A stretch of 64,000 nt of DNA from an uncultured Sphingomonadales bacterium (lineage in GTDB: Bacteria > Pseudomonadota > Alphaproteobacteria > Sphingomonadales > Sphingomonadaceae). The DNA is taken from positions 186,001-250,000 of the forward strand of contig CAIJLZ010000013.1 of the NCBI GenBank assembly GCA_903821605.1, read 5' to 3'. Within the stretch, counting starts at the first letter, position 1, and the number at the start of each line of letters is the position of its first letter. Position numbers and translations under genes: made by a program. The notes beneath the pieces are model-generated. The model saw nothing but the letters and a program-made list of their open reading frames with translations. It ran no database searches and was not told where the DNA came from. Positions 1-8,342 of the stretch are shown here, piece after piece.

Positions 1-9
1 CTGTCATAT

Positions 10-31
10 TAGTTCGATATTTACCGAACTA
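10..31. promoter_or_regulatory. Likely ArsR operator (inverted repeat)
   Basis: Arms TAGTTCG and CGAACTA, perfect 7-bp inverted repeats separated by 8 AT-rich bases. The layout matches the short palindromes that ArsR-family repressors bind in front of their own operons. The right arm ends on the first base of the arsR start codon, so a bound repressor would cover the start of the message. Seen: the repeat. Known: ArsR autoregulation. Inferred: that this repeat is the operator. Confidence 0.7.
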
Positions 32-360
32 TGGAATCGATAATTGCCACTGACGCGCTGGGCGCGCTCGCGCAGGTGACGCGGCTGGAGGTGTTTCGCC
101 TGCTTGTGCGCCATGAGCCGGATGGCTTGGCGGCAGGCGATATTGCGCGCCAGATCGGCGTGCCGGCCAATACCCTATCGACCCATTTGGCGATTTTGGC
201 GCGGGCCGGGCTGGTGACATCGGTTCGGCAAAGCCGATCGATCATCTATCGTGCGCAGATCGATAGCTTGCGTGACCTAATGCTATTCCTCGCGAAGGAC
301 TGTTGCGGCGGTCGCGCCGATTTTTCCAACTCCCTTGTCGCGCAACTTGCCTGTTGCTGA
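31..360 (+). CDS. arsR: ArsR-family arsenite-responsive repressor
   Basis: A 109-residue winged-helix repressor, the usual length for ArsR/SmtB proteins. The helix-turn-helix lies at about residues 34-62 (DIARQIGVPANTLSTHL). It has Cys91-Cys92 and Cys108-Cys109 near the C-terminus and no CxC pair in the DNA-binding helix. This suggests an As(III) site in the C-terminal region, as in Acidithiobacillus-type ArsR rather than the plasmid R773 type. It is the first gene of arsR-arsC-acr3-arsH. The chosen ATG lies directly behind a palindrome and has no visible Shine-Dalgarno, so a leaderless transcript is possible. Expected role: repression of the operon until arsenite binds. Family assignment is firm; the metal-site placement is inference. 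Confidence 0.9.
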   Translation: MESIIATDALGALAQVTRLEVFRLLVRHEPDGLAAGDIARQIGVPANTLSTHLAILARAGLVTSVRQSRSIIYRAQIDSLRDLMLFLAKDCCGGRADFSNSLVAQLACC

Positions 361-380
361 TCTTCTGTCCGGAGAATGTG

Positions 381-902
381 ATGACCGATCGTGTGTATAA
401 TGTGCTGTTCCTGTGCACTGGCAACTCTGCCCGCTCCATTCTTGGCGAGGTGTTGTTGAACCATGATGGCGGCGGCCGATTCAAATCTTGGTCTGCTGGC
501 AGCCAACCCAAGGGCGCGGTCCATCCGATGGCGCTTGACGTTTTGTCCGGTCTTGGCTTTGCAACCGAGGGGTTAAGGTCAAAATCTTGGGACGAATTTG
601 CCGCGCCGGGTGCACCGGTGTTCGATTTCATCTTCACCGTTTGCGATAATGCCGCAGGCGAGGCCTGTCCGGTGTGGCTTGGTCATCCGATGACCGCACA
701 TTGGGGCATTGAAGATCCGGCGGCGGTTGAAGGCGAGGGGCAGCGCGAGGCGTTCATGACGGCCTTGCGCTACCTACGGCGGCGGATCGAGCTTTTTCTC
801 GCCTTGCCACTCGATAGCCTCGACAAGATGGCCACAGAGCGCAAGCTTAAGGAAATCGGGCGGTCTGAAGGCGCGACCGGCACGGCGGAGCAGGGCGCAT
901 GA
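381..902 (+). CDS. arsC: Arsenate reductase, low-molecular-weight phosphatase type
   Basis: This 173-residue cytoplasmic enzyme reduces arsenate to arsenite, which the neighbouring Acr3 pump exports. The P-loop CTGNSAR (Cys12-Arg18) is the LMW-phosphatase CX5R motif. The Cys88/Cys96 pair in CDNAAGEAC fits the redox relay of thioredoxin-coupled ArsC enzymes, and the Asp112-Pro113 pair fits the catalytic acid. An upstream in-frame ATG at 303 would overlap arsR and add residues unlike the family. The start at 381 follows GGAGAATGTG, a good ribosome-binding site. The 3' end overlaps acr3 by 4 bp (ATGA), indicating translational coupling. Confidence 0.92.
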   Translation: MTDRVYNVLFLCTGNSARSILGEVLLNHDGGGRFKSWSAGSQPKGAVHPMALDVLSGLGFATEGLRSKSWDEFAAPGAPVFDFIFTVCDNAAGEACPVWLGHPMTAHWGIEDPAAVEGEGQREAFMTALRYLRRRIELFLALPLDSLDKMATERKLKEIGRSEGATGTAEQGA

Positions 903-1984
903 ACGCCGATCTCGCCGCTCTCCCGCACCTTGAAAAGCGCCTATCCTTTCTTGATCGCTATCTCACCTTGTGGATTTTTGCGGCGATGGCGCTCGGCATT
1001 TTGCTGGGATACTTCGTGCCTGCGGTGCCGCTTGCGCTTGACGCGATGTCGGTAGGGAATACCAGTATCCCGATTGCGATTGGCCTGATCTTGATGATGT
1101 TCCCGCCGCTCGCCAAGGTGCGATATGAGGAGTTGGGGCAGGTTTTTCGGGATCGCCGCATTTTGCTGCTGTCCTTTGTCCTGTGCTGGATCATCGGTCC
1201 GGCGTTGATGTTTAGCTTGGCGATCACCCTGTTGCCGGGCGAACCACAATATATGACCGGGCTTATCTTGATCGGCATTGCGCCCTGCATCGCCATGGTG
1301 CTGGTGTGGAACCAATTGGCCGGGGGTAGCCCGCAATATGTGACCGGGCTGGTGGCGTTCAACTCGCTGTTCCAGATCTTCTTCTATACCCCTTATGCGT
1401 GGCTGTTGCTGACCGTGCTGCCGCCGCTGTTCGGGCTGGAGGCACATGTGATTAATGTCAGCTTCCTGACCATTGCCAAGGCCGTGCTGACCTATCTTGG
1501 CATTCCCTTTGTCGCCGGATATTGCGTGCGGCGCGTGCTCATCGGGCGCTATGGCGCCACTTGGTATGATGGCCGTTTCATCCCGGCGATCAGCCCGATC
1601 ACCTTGGTCGCGCTACTGTTTACGATCATCGCGATGTTCAGCCTTAAGGGCGGGGAAATTCTGGCGCTGCCGTTCGATGCCTTGCGGGTCGCGGTGCCGC
1701 TGGTGATCTTCTTTGTGGTGATGTTCCTGTCGAGCTTCGCCCTCGCCAAGGCGGTTGGTGCCGATTATCCGCGCGCGGCGGCCTTGTCGTTCACCGCAGC
1801 ATCCAACAATTTTGAGCTGGCCATTGCGGTCGCCATTGCATCATTCGGACTTGCGTCACCCGTGGCGTTCGCCGCCGTGATCGGCCCGTTGGTAGAAGTG
1901 CCGGTGCTGATCAGCCTGGTTGGGGTCGCGCTGTGGATCGGGCGGCGGTGGTTCGCGGACACGATGCCATCGTCGGGGCGCTGA
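899..1984 (+). CDS. acr3: Acr3-family arsenite efflux permease
   Basis: A 361-residue inner-membrane protein with about ten hydrophobic segments and BASS/Acr3-type architecture. The conserved cysteine in the segment [20 protein letters not shown] is Cys130, the residue needed for arsenite transport in studied Acr3 proteins. It exports As(OH)3 produced by ArsC. The gene overlaps arsC by 4 bp and is followed 3 bp later by arsH. The N-terminal cytoplasmic tail (about 24 residues) is typical. It is sometimes named arsB, but the sequence is of the Acr3 type, not the 12-helix ArsB type. Confidence 0.93.
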   Translation: MNADLAALPHLEKRLSFLDRYLTLWIFAAMALGILLGYFVPAVPLALDAMSVGNTSIPIAIGLILMMFPPLAKVRYEELGQVFRDRRILLLSFVLCWIIGPALMFSLAITLLPGEPQYMTGLILIGIAPCIAMVLVWNQLAGGSPQYVTGLVAFNSLFQIFFYTPYAWLLLTVLPPLFGLEAHVINVSFLTIAKAVLTYLGIPFVAGYCVRRVLIGRYGATWYDGRFIPAISPITLVALLFTIIAMFSLKGGEILALPFDALRVAVPLVIFFVVMFLSSFALAKAVGADYPRAAALSFTAASNNFELAIAVAIASFGLASPVAFAAVIGPLVEVPVLISLVGVALWIGRRWFADTMPSSGR

Positions 1985-1987
1985 GCG

Positions 1988-2737
1988 ATGGACCATCAAC
2001 GTCTTCGTCCACTTGCTGACCCTGACCATTTTCCAGCGCTTAAGCCGGACTATCTCTATGCGCGCCCGGCGTTCGGCTTGGGCGATGATCAGTCGCCGCC
2101 GAAGTTCCTGCTGCTTTATGGCTCATTGCGGGAGCGCTCTTATTCGCGGTTGGTCGTGGAAGAGGCGGCGCGGCTGCTCCGGCTATTTGGGGCTGAAACG
2201 CGGATATTCGATCCGTCAGACCTGCCACTGCCCGATCAAGTGTATCAAGACGACCATCCTGCCGTGCGTGAATTGCGTGAACATTCGATCTGGTCTGATG
2301 GCCAGATTTGGTGCAGCCCCGAACGCCATGGCCAGATCACCGGCATCATGAAGACCCAGATCGACCATCTGCCGCTTGAACTGAAGGGGGTGCGCCCGAC
2401 GCAAGGGCGCACGCTTGCGGTGATGCAAGTGTCGGCCGGGTCGCAATCGTTCAACAGCGTCAATACGTTGCGCGTGCTGGGGCGCTGGATGCGGATGTTC
2501 ACCATCCCCAATCAATCAAGCGTTGCCATGGCCTATAAGGAATTTGACGAGGCAGGCCGCATGTTGCCGTCGAGTTATTATGACCGGATCGTCGACGTGG
2601 TCGAGGAATTGTTCCGTTTCACAATCCTGTTGCTGCCGCACCGCGAACAACTGGTTGATCGCTATTCCGAACGCAAGGAGCGTGGCAATCCCGTCCCGCG
2701 CGAAGATCATGTCGCCGCGGTGCGCGGCAATCGCTAA
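1988..2737 (+). CDS. arsH: ArsH NADPH-dependent FMN oxidoreductase
   Basis: A 249-residue flavodoxin-like enzyme. The FMN phosphate loop [15 protein letters not shown] is at residues 42-56, and the ArsH signature [10 protein letters not shown] starts near residue 110. ArsH proteins use NADPH and FMN; oxidation of methyl- or phenyl-As(III) and H2O2 production have been reported for relatives. It is the last gene of the ars operon, 3 bp after acr3. Its stop overlaps the stop region of the convergent LuxR-like gene by 4 bp, so the two genes run tail to tail without a spacer. Confidence 0.93.
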   Translation: MDHQRLRPLADPDHFPALKPDYLYARPAFGLGDDQSPPKFLLLYGSLRERSYSRLVVEEAARLLRLFGAETRIFDPSDLPLPDQVYQDDHPAVRELREHSIWSDGQIWCSPERHGQITGIMKTQIDHLPLELKGVRPTQGRTLAVMQVSAGSQSFNSVNTLRVLGRWMRMFTIPNQSSVAMAYKEFDEAGRMLPSSYYDRIVDVVEELFRFTILLLPHREQLVDRYSERKERGNPVPREDHVAAVRGNR

Positions 2738-3243
2738 GCGGGCAGGGGGTCGAGCAGGTCTTCGAAGAACAGGCTGACCAACCCAGCTTGGCTCGTGACA
2801 TGGGCCTTGGCATAAACCCGCGCCAATTGCGCGCGGACCGTGCCTTCGGCGGTGCCCCGCAACTCGGCGATCTGCGTGATGGAGCAGCCCTTAAGCGCAA
2901 ACAAGGCCACATCCGCTTCCCCCTTGGTGAGCTTCCATGTGGCGAAACGTTGGTGGATCAGATCGGCCAGCGCGCCCGATGCAATGGCGAGCGCCTCATT
3001 GCGCTGTCTGGCTTGAACAAGCATGAAGCGGACCGCCCGCGCCCCGAAGATGACACCCGCAACAAGCGCGAAGGATATGACGCACTCGACCATGATATGC
3101 GCGCCAAAGCCATCGGTGAGCAGGTCACCGATGGCATCTGCGACAAAAAAGATCGCGCCTATGGCTTGCAGCACCACAATCGCCGCGACCGCCATGGTTT
3201 GACGGTCGCGGCCTTGGGGCTGGCGGGGGTCCGCTCCGCTCAT
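2734..3243 (-). CDS. Membrane-anchored LuxR-type HTH regulator
   Basis: A 169-residue protein. Two hydrophobic helices are at about residues 17-42 and 50-73, followed by a short linker and a C-terminal LuxR/GerE-like HTH at about 104-160 ([26 protein letters not shown] is the core, cut here). There is no receiver or ligand domain, so a signal would have to come through the membrane or a partner. It starts inside the end of the b561-like gene (ATGA overlap at 3240-3243) and is translated after it. Such pairs suggest a regulator working with a membrane redox protein. Target genes are unknown. Confidence 0.75.
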   Translation of the reverse strand: MSGADPRQPQGRDRQTMAVAAIVVLQAIGAIFFVADAIGDLLTDGFGAHIMVECVISFALVAGVIFGARAVRFMLVQARQRNEALAIASGALADLIHQRFATWKLTKGEADVALFALKGCSITQIAELRGTAEGTVRAQLARVYAKAHVTSQAGLVSLFFEDLLDPLPA

Positions 3244-3932
3244 GAACGCGGTCGATTGCCGCCGGGGATCATCGCGCCAACGGTTTCACGCCCGCTGCGC
3301 CGCGTTTCGAACATGACACCCGCTAGATGGAGTGCGATCAGGAGATAGAGCAGGTTGACGGCCACTTCGTGCACCTCGCCCATGATTTCCTCTTCGCCTT
3401 CGCCTTTGCCCTCATGGCCCTCGCGGGCTTCAGACGCTTCCTCGTCACGCTCATTGCGCTCATCACGCGCCACCACTTGGCGTTCTGACGGCGCAACCGC
3501 CGTTACCGGGGCCTCGCGACCTTCATCATGTTCCCGCTTTGCCGTAGGATCAGCAGGCGGCGGCCCGGACATGGTGATGCCGCTAGCGATGATGACGGCA
3601 AGGCAGGCCCAAATGGCATACACCATCAATGCGCCAAGCGGGTTATGCGACTTGTGCCGCGCCGTCTCGCCACGCCGAATTTCCGCGATATGGGCAAGGG
3701 CGCGGGAAGGGCTGGGTGGAAAGGCACTGAAGCGCGCCTCCGCCGGGCCAACCAACCCCCATAGCAGGCGCAACGCCAAAAGCGCCGCCAGCCCATAGCC
3801 GACCCAGACATGCCAGCCGGAACCTTCCTCGGTCACCAGGGCATTGCCAATAATCGCGGTCACGATCCCCCAATGGGTCAATTTGACGATGGGATCCCAA
3901 CGACGCGGTGTTTGATCGATCGTTTCGGCCAT
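3240..3932 (-). CDS. Cytochrome b561-like membrane protein with charged insert
   Basis: A 230-residue inner-membrane protein of the bacterial b561 / Ni-Fe-hydrogenase b-type cytochrome group. The start KLTHWGIVTAI is a typical first helix with a heme-ligand histidine. Another His is in SGWHVWVGYG and a third in the last helix (LLIALHLAGVMFETRR). Between the third and last helices lies an unusually long, highly charged segment (about residues 133-180) rich in Arg and Glu, absent from typical family members. A strong ribosome-binding site AAGGAGG precedes the ATG. It leads a two-gene unit with the LuxR-like gene. Role inferred: diheme electron transfer in the membrane; the partner is unknown. 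Confidence 0.75.
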   Translation of the reverse strand: MAETIDQTPRRWDPIVKLTHWGIVTAIIGNALVTEEGSGWHVWVGYGLAALLALRLLWGLVGPAEARFSAFPPSPSRALAHIAEIRRGETARHKSHNPLGALMVYAIWACLAVIIASGITMSGPPPADPTAKREHDEGREAPVTAVAPSERQVVARDERNERDEEASEAREGHEGKGEGEEEIMGEVHEVAVNLLYLLIALHLAGVMFETRRSGRETVGAMIPGGNRPRS

Positions 3933-4068
3933 AATGCCTCCTTACATACACAACAGCCGCGTGTTGAGCCGGTGCCGATAGCAAGACAATGAACCAATGG
4001 CTTATCAAGGGCGATATAAGCGATTGCTTAGCGCCCTCATCATGGCGCTTTTGCCGGAAATCCGTGCT

Positions 4069-4578
4069 TCACGCGCTGGGTGGCTGGCCTTCCTTGTCGC
4101 GGGCAGTTTGCGCAAATGTGGCGGCCAAATTGGCCATGGCGACCGCTTCTGCGGCGGCTTGGGTTGCCAGCCGGGTCGCTTCAGAAGCAATGTTGGCGGC
4201 TTGGGCCGAGGCGTCTTCGGCATGGGTTGCGACGGCAAGGGCTGCGGCCGCCGCCGCTGAGGCCGCAGCAGCCGCTGCTTCAATCGCGGCCTGAGCGGCG
4301 GCATTGGCGGCCTCTGCGGCGGCATGAGCCGATTTACTGACGGGGATCGACGCCGCCTCCCGCGCTGCCTCTGCGCAGCATTTGGATGCCGTGGCCGCAT
4401 TTTCTGCCGCCTTGGCTGCCTTTTGCGCGGCTTCAGACGTGTGCGCCGTCATCTCGGTCAGCGATTTGAGCGTTCCGATATAGGTGGTATTGAGATTAAG
4501 ATGGCTTTTTTTCAGCAGATCAATGTCGACCGCCATCAACGCCATTTTTTTTAATATTTCAGTCAAGGTTTCTGCCAT
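4069..4578 (-). CDS. Alanine-rich helical protein of unknown function
   Basis: About 169 residues. The N-terminal 50 residues look like ordinary helix (MAETLTEILKKMALMAVDID). The rest is dominated by Ala with regularly spaced Glu, Ser and Thr, predicting a long amphipathic helix or coiled coil like phasins or apolipoprotein-like proteins. There is one Cys pair near residue 66 (KCCAE). An ATG 21 bp upstream is in frame, but its codons contain the purine-rich GGGGGG that serves better as ribosome-binding site for the ATG chosen. An inverted repeat lies 42 bp upstream. Codon use is biased by composition, so the reading frame is likely but not certain. I do not recognise a family. Confidence 0.55.
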   Translation of the reverse strand: MAETLTEILKKMALMAVDIDLLKKSHLNLNTTYIGTLKSLTEMTAHTSEAAQKAAKAAENAATASKCCAEAAREAASIPVSKSAHAAAEAANAAAQAAIEAAAAAASAAAAAALAVATHAEDASAQAANIASEATRLATQAAAEAVAMANLAATFAQTARDKEGQPPSA

Positions 4579-4599
4579 CGTCGCCCCCCTGCGCACCAA

Positions 4600-5036
4600 A
4601 TGCCGCCTTGGTCAGCCGTGATATTCGATGGGAATATCAGCGACCTGCGGTAAAATATCGACTATCGATACGCCCATCCGATTTCAAATTCGAGAAAAAT
4701 TAGATCCACGGCGATAATAGGCGGCAGCTCATTTCCGACTCGCTGCCGGACCAATATTTTCATTTCGACTCTCAACTGATGTTGCCACAACCATCTGAAA
4801 TCATATATGAATATTAACACATCAATGGCGTATTGATCAATTTTACCGAAGAAAAATCCGAATGACTTTAAAATTAGGAGTCATTTTGGGATAAGGCCCC
4901 AACATGCGCGGTGACGCGGGAGAAATGCAGCGTGGACATATTCATCATTTCTTGGGCTCATGGAACAGTGGTGCACATATATCGAAACGGTTCAGCACTC
5001 GGGAACTATCACTGCTATTAGCAAGCGGGTGTCAGC
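4600..5036. other. AT-richer gap without a recognisable gene
   Basis: About 440 bp of visibly lower GC content than the surrounding genes, with several AT-rich tracts (near 4690 and 4800-4890). No convincing reading frame with a ribosome-binding site was found on either strand. The only structured element noted is the inverted repeat listed separately at its left end. The stretch probably holds the promoter of the alanine-rich gene and remnants of transferred DNA. Confidence 0.5.
4620..4638. promoter_or_regulatory. Inverted repeat upstream of the alanine-rich gene
   Basis: Perfect 7-bp arms GATATTC and GAATATC around a 5-bp spacer. It sits 42 bp before the start of the minus-strand alanine-rich gene, a position suited to an operator. 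The repeat is seen directly; its use as a binding site is a guess. Confidence 0.3.
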
Positions 5037-5363
5037 ATGAGGGACGATAAATGTAAGCGCAAGCAAGCTTTGTTCGACCTGCTGATGAAGCCTGACCTCG
5101 AAAAGGCGGACATCAAGCGGTTAAAGGCTGTGGCTGTGGGCCTCTATGAAACTCTCCAGGCTCAAATCGAAGCCACGCAGGATTCCGCCGCCAAGCAGGG
5201 CACGCGCGATCAGATTCGCGTAACCATTCGGGACTACCTGTGGGACGAAAATAAGGGCCTTCCGGTTAGCTATGGTGTACCGGAAATTGAGGCAAAGACC
5301 GACGCCGTGCTGGCAGATCTGATGATGCAGGCCCGCCAGGCGAGCGGGAGCGTTCATCGCTGA
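5037..5363 (+). pseudogene. Remnant of type I restriction subunit HsdR (C-terminal domain)
   Basis: The 108 codons resemble only the C-terminal helical domain of type I restriction R subunits. The match runs from DIKRLKAVAVGLYETLQAQI, through TRDQIRVTIRDYLWDE and GLPVSYGVPEIEAKTDAVL, to the end. A complete HsdR has about 800-1100 residues with endonuclease and helicase domains; none is present upstream. An in-frame TAG lies 15 bp before the ATG, and no good ribosome-binding site is visible. No hsdM or hsdS lies nearby. The fragment stands in an AT-richer stretch beside tRNA-Ser, a favourite integration site, so it is most simply the left-over of a lost island. The family call is from memory of the motif pattern and is moderate. 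Confidence 0.55.
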
Positions 5364-5473
5364 TAGTGAGCGAGTTACATCAAACGAGCAAATTACTATG
5401 TATACCGGAGCTGTGGGTCCCATCTACAGAAAGCGGGGGGTGCCACCCCGGTGGGGTCTCGCTTGCCGGAAAA

Positions 5474-5498
5474 TCGATAGGGGGTGGGGGGGTATCGA
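5474..5498. repeat. Hairpin with all-purine G-rich loop
   Basis: Six-base arms TCGATA and TATCGA enclose 13 bases that are all G except one T. It lies in the gene-free 240 bp between the HsdR remnant and tRNA-Ser. It could be a hairpin, part of an att-like site or chance. The same gap also has C- and G-rich tracts near 5435-5455; nothing else is recognised in it. Confidence 0.3.
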
Positions 5499-5603
5499 AT
5501 CGAGAGGCGGCACCCGTCTATAATGAAGCGCTGCTCTGATGGTGGGTGCATAGGTGGGTACGGCGCGCTAGGCCCGCATAACTATATGATTTTATGTGGG
5601 TCG

Positions 5604-5693
5604 TGGCGGAAGAGGTGGGATTCGAACCCACGGTGAGCGTAAACCCACGACGGTTTTCAAGACCGTTGCCTTAAACCACTCGGCCACTCTTCC
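5604..5693 (-). tRNA. tRNA-Ser (anticodon TGA)
   Basis: On the minus strand the acceptor stem GGAAGAG pairs with CTCTTCC, followed by discriminator G and an encoded CCA (5604-5606). The anticodon stem-loop GGTCTTGAAAACC gives TGA. A long variable arm is present, as expected for a class II serine tRNA, and the T arm contains GGTTCGAATCCC. Length is 90 nt with CCA. Its 3' end faces the island-like stretch with the HsdR remnant, which is the orientation expected if elements had integrated at the tRNA 3' end. Confidence 0.97.
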
Positions 5694-5840
5694 TGTCTGA
5701 TTTCCCGCCACTTAGAGAACTGCCCCGTTCGGGTCAAAGGCAAATTCGCGGCTTACGCGATGCGGTGGGCGGGTCGGACCGTGGCGAGCAGAAGGTGAAA
5801 GGGGTTTCACCTTTGCGCCCCGCTGTGGCATCACTTGGCC

Positions 5841-6971
5841 ATGATAGGATTGCACCGGCGGATATTGACTTTGGCGGGCGTTGCGCTTGGGCTGGCCATG
5901 ATCTGTGGTCAGGCGGCGTCAGCGCAGGAGGCGGCTCCGATGACGGTGCCTGCCGCCGTTGCCGCGACCAATGCCGAACCGGCATCAGCGACAGGGCCAG
6001 CACCGTTGGAAGCGCCGCGCATCGGCTTTCATGCCTTTGTCGAAGATCTCGGCCGCCGCGCATTGGCCGAAGGCGTATCGGCGCGCACAGTTGACAGCGT
6101 GATCCCCTCGCTCAGCTTCAATAGCCGGGTGATCGCGCTTGATCGGAATCAGCCCGGCGCGTCCGATCCCCAAGCCCCAATCCCCAAATTCGAACCTTAT
6201 CGCCTGCGCCATGTCGATTCCGAACGGATCTGGCGCGGGCGTGCGGCCTATCGGCGGTTGCGGCCATTGCTGACAAATTTCGAGGCGCAAACCGGCGTCC
6301 CCGAGTCTCTCATGATCGCCATCTTCGGTCATGAGACCAATTATGGTGCCTATACCGGGGATTTCGACCTTGCACGCGCGCTGGCCAGCCTTGCCTATGA
6401 AGGGCGGCGCCGCGCATTGTTCAGTGCGGAATTTATCGCCACGCTGCGGCTGATGGATCTCGGTTTTCCGCGCCACAAGCTGGTGGGGAGTTGGGCCGGG
6501 GCAACAGGCTATCCCCAATTTCTTCCGAGCGTGTATCTCCGCATGGCTCGCGATGGTGATGGCGATGGCCGCGCCGATATCTGGGCAAGCGAAGCCGATG
6601 CCGTCGCATCGATCGGTAATTATCTGCGCCTTGCCGGCTGGCAACGCGGACTGGCTTGGGGCGCGCGGGTGACGGTTCCATTGGCGCTTGATCGTGCCAG
6701 TATCCGATCACTGACTACCTCGCCGCGGTGCGAGCGGGTCCACGCGCGCCACAGCCGTTGGCTGACCATCGCGGAATGGCGCGCACTGGGCGTCGTGGAG
6801 ACGGGCGCAAAGCGCTTGCCAGATCGCGCAATGGCAACGCTGATCGAGCCAGATGGGCCGGGGGCGGCCGCCTATCTCACAACGATGAACTATCGTGCGA
6901 TTCTCGATTATAACTGCTCGAATTTCTATGCGCTGTCGGTTGGCTTGCTTGCGGATGAGGTCGGGGGCTGA
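5841..6971 (+). CDS. MltB-type lytic murein transglycosylase
   Basis: A 376-residue exported enzyme that cleaves peptidoglycan glycan strands to 1,6-anhydroMurNAc ends. The signal peptide is MIGLHRRILTLAGVALGLAM, with a cleavage region after ASA (about residue 28). No lipobox cysteine is seen at that position, so it is probably soluble in the periplasm. The SLT_2 core has catalytic Glu165 in GHETNYGAYTGDFD and the family motif GATGYPQFLPSVYLR followed by an acidic loop DGDGDGRADIW. A TTG two codons upstream is possible but less likely. It is followed by a DacC-type carboxypeptidase, so two cell-wall remodelling genes are neighbours. Confidence 0.88.
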   Translation: MIGLHRRILTLAGVALGLAMICGQAASAQEAAPMTVPAAVAATNAEPASATGPAPLEAPRIGFHAFVEDLGRRALAEGVSARTVDSVIPSLSFNSRVIALDRNQPGASDPQAPIPKFEPYRLRHVDSERIWRGRAAYRRLRPLLTNFEAQTGVPESLMIAIFGHETNYGAYTGDFDLARALASLAYEGRRRALFSAEFIATLRLMDLGFPRHKLVGSWAGATGYPQFLPSVYLRMARDGDGDGRADIWASEADAVASIGNYLRLAGWQRGLAWGARVTVPLALDRASIRSLTTSPRCERVHARHSRWLTIAEWRALGVVETGAKRLPDRAMATLIEPDGPGAAAYLTTMNYRAILDYNCSNFYALSVGLLADEVGG

Positions 6972-7145
6972 TCCTGCCGCACCAGAACCGACCGAATTCG
7001 GCTTTTCATCTCACAACAGGCATTGGCAGATCAGGAGGCGGGCGGCTATGCTCCGGCGCGGATTCTCCTATTGTCCGGTTTCAGGGCAGGGTATTCGCGT
7101 GCGCGTTCACCTGATCATCAATTAGCCACCTCTGGCCCGCCTGAA

Positions 7146-8342
7146 ATGGAAAGACCGAAAATCTTGAAACAGCCTGTTCGCTCGCTTGCTTTGTTGTCAG
7201 TCCTCGCGCTGGTCGCCAGTTCGACCGTTGTCGCCGCACCGACCATCGACACCGCCGCGCCTGTCGCGCTGCTGGTCGATCAAACGGCCGGGGCCACCCT
7301 GTTCGCGCGCGATGCTGACCGCTTGATGCCACCCGCTTCGATGGCCAAGATGATGACGACCCATGTGGCCTTTTCGCTGATCAAGCAGGGCAAGCTGAAG
7401 CTGGATCAGATGGTGACGGTGCGCCCGGAAACCTGGCAGAAATGGCACGGCCCGGCGGCGGGTTCGACCATGTTTCTGTCTGCTGGTGAACAAGTCAGTG
7501 TGGAAAATCTGCTCCATGGCATTGTCACCCTGTCGGGCAATGACGCGTGCGTCGTACTGGCCGAGGCGGTTTCGGGCACCGAGCAGGCCTTTACCGATTT
7601 GATGAATGCGGAAGCAAAGCGGCTCGGCATGACGAACAGCCATTTCGGCACCAGCAATGGCTGGCCGGACGAAGGCGTTACCCATGTAACCGCACGCGAT
7701 CTGGCGAAGCTCGCGGCGAGCACAATCAATGACTTCCCCGATCTTTATGTGAAATTTTATCAACAGACGAGCTTCACCTGGGGCAAGACCATGGGCGGTG
7801 AAGCGATCAGCCAGGGCAATCGCAACCCGATCTTGGGCCGTGTCGCCGGTGCCGATGGGTTGAAGACCGGCCATACCGAAGAGGCTGGCTATGGCTTCAC
7901 CGGTTCGGCGGTGCAGAACGGTCGGCGGTTAATCATGGTGGTCGCCGGTCTCGGCAGTATGAACGAGCGGATCAGCGAGTCCGTGAAGTTAATGGAATGG
8001 GGCTTCAAGGCATGGGAAGCCAAGCCGCTGTTCGCCAAAGGGGCGCAGGTCGGCAAGGCCAAGGTCCAGCTTGGTGACGAGCCAGAGGTGGGATTGACCG
8101 CGCCGCGTGATCTTGCCGCCGTGATTCCGCAGGGCACAGGCGGTTCGGTCAAGATGACGATCCGCTATGATGGCCCGATCAAGGCGCCAATTGCGGCGGG
8201 CCAGCATGTGGCCGACCTGATCGTGACCACCAGCGACACGCCGCCACAGGTGATGCCCTTGGTCGCGGCCACTGCGGTTGGTGAAGCGAGCTGGCTTGAT
8301 CGCGTGATCGCCGGGCTCAAGGCCTTTTTCGGGCTCGCGTGA
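7146..8342 (+). CDS. dacC: D-alanyl-D-alanine carboxypeptidase (PBP5/6 type)
   Basis: This 398-residue enzyme trims the terminal D-Ala from peptidoglycan stem peptides in the periplasm. The three catalytic motifs are present: Ser65-x-x-Lys68 in ASMAKMM, Ser130-Gly-Asn132, and Lys240-Thr-Gly242. A signal peptide (about residues 1-31, ending VVAAP) precedes the domain. The C-terminal PBP5_C region ends in an amphipathic helix (WLDRVIAGLKAFFGLA) that would tether the protein to the membrane. The in-frame extension back to 7023 lacks signal-peptide character, so the ATG at 7146 was chosen. The 3' end overlaps tmk by 4 bp. The gene symbol is by similarity; dacF or dacA would be equally defensible. 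Confidence 0.88.
   Translation: MERPKILKQPVRSLALLSVLALVASSTVVAAPTIDTAAPVALLVDQTAGATLFARDADRLMPPASMAKMMTTHVAFSLIKQGKLKLDQMVTVRPETWQKWHGPAAGSTMFLSAGEQVSVENLLHGIVTLSGNDACVVLAEAVSGTEQAFTDLMNAEAKRLGMTNSHFGTSNGWPDEGVTHVTARDLAKLAASTINDFPDLYVKFYQQTSFTWGKTMGGEAISQGNRNPILGRVAGADGLKTGHTEEAGYGFTGSAVQNGRRLIMVVAGLGSMNERISESVKLMEWGFKAWEAKPLFAKGAQVGKAKVQLGDEPEVGLTAPRDLAAVIPQGTGGSVKMTIRYDGPIKAPIAAGQHVADLIVTTSDTPPQVMPLVAATAVGEASWLDRVIAGLKAFFGLA

Noticed and set aside
5430-5500. G-quadruplex
   Set aside because: The closely spaced G tract amounts to only two runs; the other runs are separated by long loops, so a stable quadruplex is not convincing.
6972-7145. Truncated gene between the transglycosylase and the carboxypeptidase
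   Set aside because: Short frames in this 174-bp gap have no ribosome-binding site and no recognisable similarity; it most likely holds the dacC promoter.
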